From Pyropia haitanensis (Eukaryota; Rhodophyta; Bangiophyceae; Bangiales; Bangiaceae), in the NCBI GenBank assembly GCA_008729055.1, contig SDUX01000128.1, positions 1 to 20,000 of the forward strand: 20,000 bases of DNA, read 5' to 3'. The notes beneath the pieces are model-generated. The model was not told the origin of the DNA. It did not search any database and worked only from the letters and a program-made list of their open reading frames with translations. Below, piece after piece: positions 9,665 through 18,523 of the stretch (position 1 is its first letter; each line of letters begins with the position of its first letter). The position numbers and the translations under genes are program-made.

Positions 9665-10033
9665 ATGGGCGGTCCTTCGACCGCTGTGGTCGTGGACGTT
9701 GTCACGTCTGTTGCTGAGCGTGGATTTCGCGCTTTCTCCGACATGCGGTCGTGCGACGACGGTGTGTTTCCTACGGCTTGTGTGCTCATGTGTCTCAGTG
9801 AGTTACGTGACGTGTACATCCTTTGCAATGCTGCAGCGGAAGCCGCAGTTCGAGAGCCTTCCGGTCAAGCGGTTTGGCGAGTCGAAGATGCATCTTGGGA
9901 AGCTGTTCGGTTTTGGGTCGTCTCGCACGTTCGACGCGTACCCGGGACTGAGGTTGGCACCTACTATAAGAATATACACGGAGGACGTAACCCCCCCCTC
10001 TGGGACGTCAGAATCGCATGGTTCGTCAGATGA
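9665..10033 (+). CDS. Hypothetical small protein, 122 residues
   Basis: I do not recognise this protein. The start ATG has a good context (C-A-G-C-C before it, G at +4), and it lies 210 bp after a TATA box, the same spacing as in the two large genes. The N-terminus reads MGGPSTAVVVDVVTSVAERG, and a later part (SWEAVRFWVVSHVRRVPG) is rich in aromatics and Val. There is no clear signal peptide or domain. A longer open frame (9450-10217, frame 3) overlaps it, but its first ATG lies upstream of and reads through the TATA box. The last 50 bp enter the GGACGTAAC repeat, so the C-terminus may not be conserved. It could be a remnant of a longer gene. Confidence 0.35.
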   Translation: MGGPSTAVVVDVVTSVAERGFRAFSDMRSCDDGVFPTACVLMCLSELRDVYILCNAAAEAAVREPSGQAVWRVEDASWEAVRFWVVSHVRRVPGTEVGTYYKNIHGGRNPPLWDVRIAWFVR

Positions 10034-10191
10034 CGAACCCTCGATTCCAGCCGATTTGGACGAACCCTCGTCTGGACGTCCCATTGGCCGGTACGTCCGA
10101 TTCGGGCCCGAGAGGACGTACCCTCCTGAGATGCGTCCTAGGGCGGCCCCCCCCCCTCCCCCTCCTGGACGTCAGAATCGCAGGTACGTCC
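9983..10191. repeat. Left cluster of GGACGTACC inverted-repeat elements
   Basis: There are three related elements. One at 9983-10026 starts GGACGTAAC and ends GGTTCGTC. One at 10058-10098 starts GGACGAACC and ends GGTACGTCC. One at 10114-10191 starts GGACGTACC and ends GGTACGTCC, with a longer C-rich interior. Each has GGACGTC inside. The GGTACGTCC at 10090-10098 and GGACGTACC at 10114-10122 can also form a 9-bp stem. The cluster marks the left edge of the pyrimidine-rich tract. Confidence 0.7.
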
Positions 10192-10200
10192 TCCCAGGTG

Positions 10201-11600
10201 CGTGTCATTTTCGATAAAGCGTCGCCTCCCGATTTGATGTGCACCCCCGACCCCCCCGCCCTCCCCGCCCCCCCGCCAGTCTTTTGCTGTGCCCCTCCTT
10301 CCCCCTCCATTTGTGCCTCCCTGTCTTCCCGCCCTTCCCCTTCCCCTCCCGCCAGTCCCTCGCCCCTCAACCCGGTGTGCACTCCCGCTCTCCCCGCCCC
10401 CCCTCTTCCTTTTTTGTGCCCCATCCCTCGCCCCCTCCATTATTGTGCTTCGCACCTATCCCGCGTCCCCTCCCCTCTTGCCCCTCCTCCCCCCCGTCTC
10501 CCCTTTTACCTTTCCTGTGCCCCTCGTTCCCCTCCCTTTCCTCTCAGTCTCTCGCCCTCCCCGCCCTTCCCTACCAGGCGTGTCATATTCCAGAGTGCGT
10601 CGTCCCCCAATTCGATGTGCACCCCCGACCTCCCCGTCCTCCCCGCCCCCCTCCCAGTCTATTGCTGTGCCCATCCTTCCCCCTCCATTTGTGCCTCCCA
10701 GTCTTCCCGCCCTTCTCCGTCCTCTCCCGCCAGTGCCTCGCTCTCAACTCTGTGTGCACCCTCGCCTTCCCCGCCCCCCCCCTCCCTTCCCTGTGCCCCT
10801 TCCCCTCGCCCCGTGCTTTATTGTGCCTTCCGGGCTTCCCCCCTCCGTGCCCGCTGTGCGAGTCCTCCCCCCCGCCCCCCCCCCATCTTTCCTATGCCCC
10901 TCCTTCCCCTCCCATTTATGCCTCCCAGTCTTCCCGCTCTTCCTCGCCTCCCCTCCAGTCTTACCGCCCTACCCCGCCCCCCGCCTCCCCTCCCCTTCCT
11001 TGTAGTGTTTTCCCCGCCCCCTGCATTATCAGTGTGCGTCCCGGTGTTCTCGCCCCCCCCGTCCGCTTTCCCAGTCCTATCTCCCGCCCCCCGTCCTCTC
11101 CTGTCCGTGCCCCTCCTCCCCGCCCCCTGTCTTTGAGTTCTTTCCAGTCTTCCTGCCCTCCCCCGCCCCCCCTCCCGTTTCCCCTGCTTCCTCCCCCCCT
11201 GCCCCCTGCGTTATCGTGCCTCCCAGTTTTCCCGCGCTCCCTCCCTTTTCCTATATTCCCCGGCCTCCCGCGCCTGGCGCATGCCCCCATGGCGAAACCA
11301 TTCCTCCCTCGTTTCGCAGTGTCGCGTTTCCCACCCCTCCCCCCTCTGTCTCCTTCCCCTCCCATCAACCGGGTTAGATGCGCGGGGGAAAGAACCTTCC
11401 TCAGGACGTCAATACCGCGGGTGAGCCCCCCCCCACCCCCCCTCCCGTTGCGATTTTTTTTGAGGCTCATTGACCACGTCCCGCGTCCGATGCCTGTGGC
11501 TCCCCCTCCCCCCTTCCCCCGAATGGCGCCTAAGAACACCTTCCCTCTCGGACAATCCAAATCTGGCGCACGTCCTTCCTTCCGAATCCCACTGTTTCCC
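10201..11600. repeat. Pyrimidine-rich low-complexity tract with a diverged 378-bp duplication
   Basis: About 1.4 kb of the + strand is overwhelmingly C and T, with runs such as CCCCGCCC and CCTCCC. The block starting at 10201 (CGTGTCAT, then GATGTGCACCCCCGAC) recurs at 10579 with the same order of words, an offset of about 378 bp; the copies have diverged by substitution and small indels. Later sequence repeats similar words more loosely. Long Pro/Ser/Leu-rich ORFs cross it in two frames, but they lack conserved domains and reflect composition only. Confidence 0.8.
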
Positions 11601-11726
11601 CCCCCCTCGAGGACGTACCCCTCTCTGGACGTCAATTTCGCGGGTACGTCCTCCGAGCCCCCCCGCTGTAAGTTCTCTTCTGGGAGGACGTACCCCTCTC
11701 TGGACGTCAATTTCGCGGGTACGTCC
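11403..11726. repeat. Right cluster of GGACGTACC inverted-repeat elements
   Basis: Two identical 41-bp elements lie at 11611-11651 and 11686-11726. Each begins GGACGTACC, contains CTGGACGTCAATTTCGC, and ends GGTACGTCC, the reverse complement of its start. A partial relative starts at 11403 (GGACGTCAATACCGCGGGT). They are in the same orientation as the left cluster at 9983-10191, so the pyrimidine tract is bracketed by direct copies of the element. Confidence 0.8.
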
Positions 11727-12777
11727 TCCTCGGTTGGATCCTCCCTTCCGAGTCTGTCGGGCGCCAATCCCGTGCGTTGCCCCCCCTCCACGTCTGGCTG
11801 GCTCCCCCTCCCCTAAAATATTGTCCCAGAATAAACCGCGTGCCGGATGAACTCACCCTGCGGGCAGGCACGCTTCTCCGTGTCTATCCCCCTCGACCCT
11901 GTCGCCCCACCTCCCAAGGGCAACCGCGTGCGATCGCCCCCCCCCCCCCCCCGCCCTCAGCATTCACCTGCCTTGCCCGCATCTCATTTGGCACTCACTC
12001 CCCCAGCGTGCGCCCTACCACTTTTGGGCGTCTATCGTCGGCCCTGAGACGAGTGCGCAGCCGGCGGCTCGCCATGTCGTGGGTGTAGACGTCCCCCCTC
12101 AGCCAGCCCCTTTTTTTTACACGTGCGACTGTGCTGCTCCACCCGCGGCGGGCCATCCACCCCTGCGCCCTACGATACAAACGCGTGGTGCGCAGCCCGC
12201 CCAAACACAGCGTGCCAACTGGTGGCGGCCGACCAGGCGCCACGCGTCATTCGAGATGGACGCGGGCTCCCGCGTGGCCTGATCCACTGCTGCTCGTCCG
12301 CATCCCTGCCTGGATCTCAGCGCGATCGGCAGCGCGCTGGTGCGTCCCGGTTGCGCATTTGACGTGCAATCACTTTCTGGTACACACCCTTCCACGTAAA
12401 TGGATATTGTGCCATTTAATTTGTTGCTCGACACGCACGCCAATTACGCAGTTGCTCCACGTACGCGGCCGCTCCGTGCTCTCTCTGGGTCTGAAAGGAC
12501 CCGGTAAGCGTCCGTCAGGCGGCGTACACCACCTTCTTGGAATGTCAAGTACGCTGACATGGGCGATTGTCGATAAAAAAGTACGTAAAGGGTCGACAAG
12601 TACGATAACTTCTTGTGGAAGGTTGGCTCTGTCAGTACACAGTCACGCCTGACGCCCAATTACGACGGTATTGTAAATCTTAGACGATCCCACACCCAAA
12701 TAAGTCCAAAGGCGGGTCGAGTACTAGTCAGGCATGACGAGATTGACCTTGACGTTCCGGCATGTCTGAACCGTTCT
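11727..12777. other. Intergenic region, no gene seen
   Basis: No ORF here has recognisable domains. AATAAA occurs near 11830 but has no clear gene before it. From about 12340 the base composition becomes more balanced. A 173-codon frame (12131-12652) is Arg/Pro-rich without motifs, and I do not support it as a gene. Confidence 0.45.
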
Positions 12778-12833
12778 CAGATCCGTAGTACTACGGAACT
12801 GGGGACGCCCAGTTCCGTAGTACTACGGATCTG
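12778..12833. repeat. Perfect 26-bp inverted repeat with 4-nt loop, nested palindromes
   Basis: The arms at 12778-12803 and 12808-12833 are exact reverse complements, separated by GACG. Each arm itself contains the 16-bp palindrome TCCGTAGTACTACGGA (12782-12797 and 12814-12829), sharing the GTAGTACTAC core with the other arrays. The structure could extrude as a cruciform. It lies about 330 bp upstream of the TATA box of the recombinase-helicase gene. A terminator is unlikely because no gene ends just upstream. Confidence 0.9.
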
Positions 12834-13039
12834 GGAAACCGCGGACTTTGCCGTCACACGGTTCGATCCGCCCGGTGACCGCCCCTTTGCGGCAGTCCAC
12901 CAGGTCGATGCCCCAATCATTTTGTTTCGACGCCGCCCTCGCTGGGCCTCCCCGCCGGCCTGGCGCCGGCATTGCGCCGCCGCCCCGCAGGCTCAGCAAC
13001 GCGTGCCTGCTGTGTTCTTTTCTCTCTTTCGCAGCCCGC

Positions 13040-13130
13040 GCGTTGGCGCCAAAACTACCACGACGGTTTCAAACCGTTTGGCGCGCGTGCGTTGGCGCCA
13101 AAAGGACCACGTTTGTTTCAAACCGTTTGA
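13040..13130 (+). promoter_or_regulatory. Two direct repeats with E2F-like TTGGCGCCAA sites
   Basis: GCGTTGGCGCCAAAA starts at 13040 and again at 13089, a 49-bp offset. Each is followed by a CCAC word and then GTTTCAAACCGTTTG. TTGGCGCCAA (13043-13052 and 13092-13101) is a perfect palindrome and matches the E2F-type consensus core. The repeats end about 35 bp before the TATA box. Established knowledge ties such sites to S-phase transcription; applying that here is inference. Confidence 0.55.
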
Positions 13131-13164
13131 ATTCTCCCGCGCTGTCAGCACCTGCTCACGCCTG

Positions 13165-13172
13165 TATAAAAG
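13165..13172 (+). promoter_or_regulatory. TATA box of the recombinase-helicase gene
   Basis: TATAAAAG lies 208 bp before the proposed ATG at 13373, close to the spacing at the other two promoters, and directly after the E2F-like repeats. Confidence 0.65.
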
Positions 13173-13372
13173 GGTCCACCCGTTCAGCCGTGACCCTCCC
13201 GCCATGATCGCGCTCCCCGTCACGTCCTCACCGTCGTCGCGCCCCCCGTCTTTATCCCCGATCTGCGAGCCTTTCCCCTCCTTTGCGGACCCCGCTGACC
13301 CTTTCCCCGCTGTCCCACCTCGTCCCTGAACCCATCTGCGGCGGCATTGCTTCTCCCCGTCGCCGCGGAGGA

Positions 13373-13591
13373 ATGGATTCCCGCTCCGCCTCTCCCGCGA
13401 TCGACACAACATGGACGTCTGCGCTCGCTCCACCGGCCGTGCCGCCCATGGCACCTGCAGCGCCGCCGCCTGCGCCGCCGTCGGCTGCGGCGGTCGTGCC
13501 GGCGACCACCGAGGCGGATTCGTCGGACGAGATCACGCCGATGGTTGGTGGCGGTGCCAGTCGTCCCTCTGCTGGTGCTGCGTCGGCTAGT

Positions 13592-13635
<44 letters not shown>

Positions 13636-13644
13636 GCCGCCACC

Positions 13645-13675
<31 letters not shown>

Positions 13676-15412
13676 CCGCTGTCGGCACCGGCGGCAGAGG
13701 CGCGGCCGCTGACGTTGGCCGACAGCCCCGGCTCTGCCGCGGGGACCCCCACTGGCCTCGCGCTGTGGACGACCACCGCGTGGGTGCTATGCGTGCCGTG
13801 CGACACGACCATCATGGACGCGGCGCAGCTCAAGCATCATCTGTCAACGCAGTCGCACAAGTCGGCTCTGCGCAAGCTGGTGGCTGACAAGGAGACGGCA
13901 ACAACTGGGCAGGGAGGCACCGATGTGCGGTCGCCGCCGTCGTCGTCCAGCCAGGCTCCGTTGCCGTCGGCGACCGTCGAGAGCGCTCGCGAGCTTCTTT
14001 CTTCCCCGCCGCGGCCTGCGCAAGTGGCGCTTCGCGAACGCTACCAGCTACATGCGTGGCCGGCGTCGGTGACCGCGACGCACCTACCCCGTATTCCCCA
14101 CCTTTCCATCCGCCCTGATTTTTCAGTGTGCTACCAGTGCCACACTGTGGCGCCGACGGCCAGGCTACTCACCCGCTTGCACCAGGTGCGCACCGACGCG
14201 GAAGGCGCCACCGCTTGTGGTCTTCGCTCCTACCACATTGCGCACGTGCAGTCCCTGCAGCGTGGCAACAAGGTTTCCCTCTTTCCAGTGGTCATTTCGA
14301 CCTTTACCACTGCCGCCACCGCCGCCGCTGCCGCCGCTGCCGCTGGTGTCGCACAGGAGGGCGGCGGCGGCGGCGGCGGCGGCGGCACTGGCGCCGCCGC
14401 TGCAACGTCGCAGGCGGCGATGCCCAAGCGGGTCTCGTCTTCGATTCTGCCGCTCGACGTCTTTTTGCGCGGTCCTCGCACGTCCGCCAATCCGGCCCGT
14501 GGTAGCAGCGCTGGGGGCGGCGCCGGCGGCGGCGCCGGCGCCGGCGGTGACGGCGACGGGTACCCGTTGTCGACGTCTGGAGAAACAGCTGACAACCAAT
14601 GTGGCGGACTCCTCCAGCAGTACCGCTTCCACGAGGACCTGTCTCGACTGCACTGGACCGCGGCGGGCGTTGCGCAGCACTTTGGCCCATTCCTCCGTCG
14701 AGTCAGCCGTACGGCGAGCGCTGACGTGGAGAACCGCGGTGCGACTCTGCCCCCGTCTGGCGCGTTTTACTTTGCGTGCATCCAAGACGCTGTCCTGTCC
14801 CTGTTCAACGATGCGTTGAGCTACCTGCGCAAGTCGGACCAGACCACCCTTCTCAGCCGCCTGCGCATTGGGCAGACGAGCGACTTGCAGCTGCGGCGGT
14901 TTAACATCCACGTCACCAAGCCGACGCTTGTCCGCTACGCCCGAGACGTGGCCATTGTACTGTACGTGACGCAAGAGCTGGCGGCACTCGCCGACCGCCC
15001 CGCTGCCGCCGCCCTGGAAGCGGACAACGCGTCGGTCACTTTTGACCGCGAAACCCAGCTGGCGGCGCTCAACATGCGCGACTCGTACCGCACTCACGCT
15101 GCCAGCGGCCTCCGGCGTTTGCGGTTGCGGCGGCAGCGGGCGCAGCGGGAGCCGCAGCAGCAGACCGGCGGTGAGGAACTCTTCCCTGGCCAGGACGACA
15201 CGACGGTGCTGGCCAATAGTCTTCTCGTTCCGGCCGTCAGCTCCTTATTGTCTGCACTCTGTCACGAGACGTACGACCCACGGCTGAGTCACGTAGGTGG
15301 CGAAAACAAGCCGCGGTGCGACCTGGCCCTTGCCATGCCTTTTGTGTCGGTCGCGTACGCGTCCGGTGGGCAAACGAGTGGGTTGGACACCTCCGCTGCG
15401 GTGGCAGTCGGA

Positions 15413-15446
<34 letters not shown>

Positions 15447-17203
15447 ACGACGACAATGACAACGACGCGCGTGATGCGCAGAACGCCGCCGACCACTGCT
15501 CGCACATGAGCGCGACCGCCGGTGGTCACCTGGCGACATCCCTCCTGTTTGCAACCCACATTGTCAACACGCTCTTTTTCATGAACGTCCCCACCGGGTC
15601 GGTTGAAGAGTCGTTTGAGCGCATCGCGATGGCGACCAACCCAACGTCTACGACTGCGGCGGCCTACATTGTGCAGCTGTCCGCGTCATGCGAAGCGATC
15701 AGTCGGTCCGAGACGGTAGCGCCAGCGTTTATCCCGTGTGACGACCCCTCTCACCTGCCCGCCGGCGCTCCGCCTGGCGCGGTTTGTGGCACGCTGCTCC
15801 ACCGTGGCCTTCACATGAGCACCGCCACCGTCGGTGCGCGGGTGAGAGCGGCTCAGCGGGAGCTCGGCGGGCTGCTCCAGCAACTCACCTTTGGCTACGA
15901 CCCCACCGGCTCTGGCTTCTACGCCCAAGCCGTACAGCTGATCGACTCGCCAAACGTCCAGTCGCCCGGCGTCTCCTTCCTCGAGCTCCCCGTCAACGCC
16001 CGTCTCGTCAGTGGCTGGCGCAGCCACATGATTGCGTCTGGGGTGCTCGACTCGCCCGACTGCCCCGTCCGTGTCGCAGTCAAGCCGTCAGAGCGAGACC
16101 CGGGTGTGGAGGAGCTCGACCTGACCGCCCCGCCGGTTGTAACCGACGCTGCCAAGCTCCGCACCTGGCGTCAGCTCGCCAACCGCTGCCGGGCGCTCAT
16201 TTGGGCGATAACCCACTGTGTAGGCGGCGCCCCTGCCCGCATGACAGAGTCGGCTGGCGTGCGCCTCTGCGCTTCCTCGGCCCGCGCCCATCGGTCCGTC
16301 TTTGTCCACAACGGGCTGGTCTACACCGTCATCACCTACTGGAAGGGTCAAGTCGAGCGCCAGGGTACCGGACGGCCTATTGTGAGGTGGCATGACGCGC
16401 CGTCGTCGTCCCTCGTCATCCAGTACCTCGTCTTTGTCGAGCCGCTCGACGCCTACCTAAGCCGTGCTGTAGACCCGGCGGCGCCCTCTTCCACCCTCAT
16501 TGGCGCCGGTCATGGCGGCGCCATCGACCGGGCGCTCCTTTTCCGCGACGAGCGCGGGCAGCAGCTACAGCCGCGAGCCTTGACCGCCGCCCTCGCAGAT
16601 GACCTCCTTCTCCGCGTCTCCACCCTCCCCATTACCGTCCGTGTGCTTCGGCAGTATATCAACGGCGTCGGCCGGCTGATCGCCGACTTTGACCCTCTCG
16701 ACCCAGCCCTCGGCACGCCGGCCGCCATCGCGGCCCCACCGGGGGGGGGCGTCGCCGCCGCAAGCGCGTCGGTGCGCACGCCTGTCGAGGGCCTAGTTGC
16801 CTGGGGCCGTGTCCTTGACGCGCAGATGGGGCACACGAGCGCAACCGCCACCACCGCCTATGCCGGCGACCCGACGCACACGTTTGGCGCGCTCAACAAT
16901 ACCACCTACAGCCTCTTTCGCATCTTTTCTACCCGTTGGCACGCCGCCCTCGGGTTATCGTCTGCCCACGGTACTGGCGGTCTGACACATCCTCTGAGCA
17001 TCCAGACGGCAGATGCTGCTGCGGCCGGCGGCGCGCCGGCCGCCGGCGCGGGTGGGGGGGGGGGCGGGCGGTGGCATCGCCGTCGCCAGCGACAGCAGCT
17101 GCTCAAGGGACAACAACCGGCGGCGGTGGTGGCGCGGGAGCTGGCGGCGGCGGCGGCGGCGGCGGCGGGGCGACGACTGCCAGCGACGCTCGCAATCCCG
17201 TGA
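13373..17203 (+). CDS. Zinc-finger and tyrosine-recombinase-like N-terminal part of a TLH-like helicase
   Basis: This frame encodes 1276 residues. ATG 13373 has G at -3 and +4 and is the first ATG in frame after the TATA box. Visible parts are a run of about 28 Pro (75-102) and a C2H2-type finger, C140-x2-C143-x12-H156-x5-H162, with a second CYQC pair at 253-256. Low-complexity Ala/Gly insertions follow, then a helical region (about 410-560) and a Gly/Asp tract around 680-700. The tyrosine-recombinase-like domain lies at about 960-1170: TYWKGQ with K991, VRVLR with R1090 and R1093, and QMGHTSATATTAYAGD with H1154 and Y1163, matching the GH-x-S...Y end of recombinases. YWKGQ followed by R...YLVFVEPL resembles fungal telomere-linked helicase N-termini. 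The canonical HxxR is VxxR here, so catalysis is uncertain. The frame then runs into Gly-rich sequence and stops; the helicase continues in frame 1, so this is probably not the true end. Confidence 0.85.
13595..13678 (+). repeat. CCG/CCA repeat encoding about 28 prolines
   Basis: A nearly pure CCG tract with a few CCA codons in the N-terminal part of the recombinase-helicase gene, residues about 75-102. The complementary GGC reading explains the poly-Gly ORF on the other strand, which I reject as a gene. Confidence 0.9.
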
Positions 17204-18467
17204 GGATGAGCAGTGTAGCCGGCAATGCGGCGGTCAACGAGTCGCTGAGCCGCATCGTCCGCCCCAACAGCGGCGACGCACGCCGTGCCGTGGATGCGGT
17301 CGTCAGCTCCCTGTATGGGACGCGCATGTACAAGTCCGACGCCCAGCGGACGGCTGTACACACGGTGATGGTGGCGCGCGAGCCCGTCACGCAGCTGGTC
17401 GTCCTCCCAACGGGTGCGGGCAAGACGCTGACGTTTCTCGCTCCCTGTCGCGCCGGCGTGGATGCTGCCCGGTCGTGTGCTTTTGCATCGGCGATGGGAA
17501 CGTCGACGGTCGTCCCCGTTGGATCCCATTTCGCCCCTCCCGTAACGATCGTCTTGACGCCCACCCGAGCCGTGTCGGGCACCATCCTGTCAGCCGCCCG
17601 TGGCATGGCCATCCCCACCGGCGTCTGGGCGCAGGGAGCGGTCCGCGGTGGGGGGGAGCGTGCAGCAGCGCTCATCGTGTCGGACATTTGCTCGGCCGTA
17701 CACCATTTGGCAACCTTTCGCGATTTGATCCGTCGTCTCGACCAGGACGGTCGTCTGGCACGTCTGGTTGTCGATGAGGTCCACCTGGTGCCGCTGTGGT
17801 CTACCTTTCGAACCCACCTGTCGCACGTGCGCAACCTCTTGTCGGAACTGCCGTGCCCGCTGCTGCTGCTCACCGCCACCGCGCCTGCGGGTCTAGTGAC
17901 GACCCTGCTGTCCGCGGTCGGCACCAATGCCAACCGGCCGGTCGCAGTCATCCGCGCAGAGAGCAGTCGCCGGTCCAACATTCGCTACATGGTCGAGCCA
18001 ATCCACGAACCGTACGTCCGAAGCCCCGGCCGAGGTGCCAACGACAAGCTTCACGCCGCCGTTGCCACCCGCGTCATTGAGCAGCTGCATCGGATCAAGA
18101 CGGCACTCGTGGGTGGAGTCGATTCCCCTGGTGAGCGGGCGCTCGTGTTGGGCGTCTTTTGCGAGATGATTGCCGAGGTGACGGGCGTCGTACGCGCGCT
18201 GTACCGTCAGCTCGAGAGCGTGTCATTGGGGATCGACTCGCATCGATCCGACGTGGCTGTCATCATGTTTCATGCAACCGAGACTTCTATTGGTTTGCAG
18301 GCGGTGGGGGGGGGGGGGGGGGGGGGCGGGGCAGCACAACCCCCCGCGGCCGCCGCCCCCGCCGCCGCCGTCAACGACGCAACCTCGTCGTCGCGCCCGT
18401 TTGTCGTGGTGAATGTTTATCGTGCGGGGAGCCTGCGGCACCATGAGCAACTGCAGCGGCCGCAGCC

Positions 18468-18523
<56 letters not shown>

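Noticed and set aside
9798..9836. Possible 39-nt intron (GTGAGT ... CTGCAG) in the small ORF
   Set aside because: The splice words look good, but 39 nt is very short, removal keeps the same frame and is not needed to keep it open, and no other introns are evident in the window.
9450..10217. 255-codon frame overlapping the small ORF
   Set aside because: Its first ATG lies upstream of and reads through the TATA box; its C-terminus is made of the GGACGTACC repeat. A start at an internal ATG cannot be excluded.
10018..11816. Two long Pro/Ser/Leu-rich + strand frames (372 and 525 codons)
   Set aside because: They are products of the pyrimidine-rich composition; the tract has few stops in any frame, and no domain or promoter supports a gene.
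12613..13329. 238-codon frame upstream of the recombinase-helicase
   Set aside because: It covers the perfect cruciform, the E2F-like repeats and the TATA box, which are better explained as regulatory DNA.
13252..13833. Poly-Gly ORF on the - strand
   Set aside because: It is the complement of the poly-Pro coding tract of the recombinase-helicase gene.
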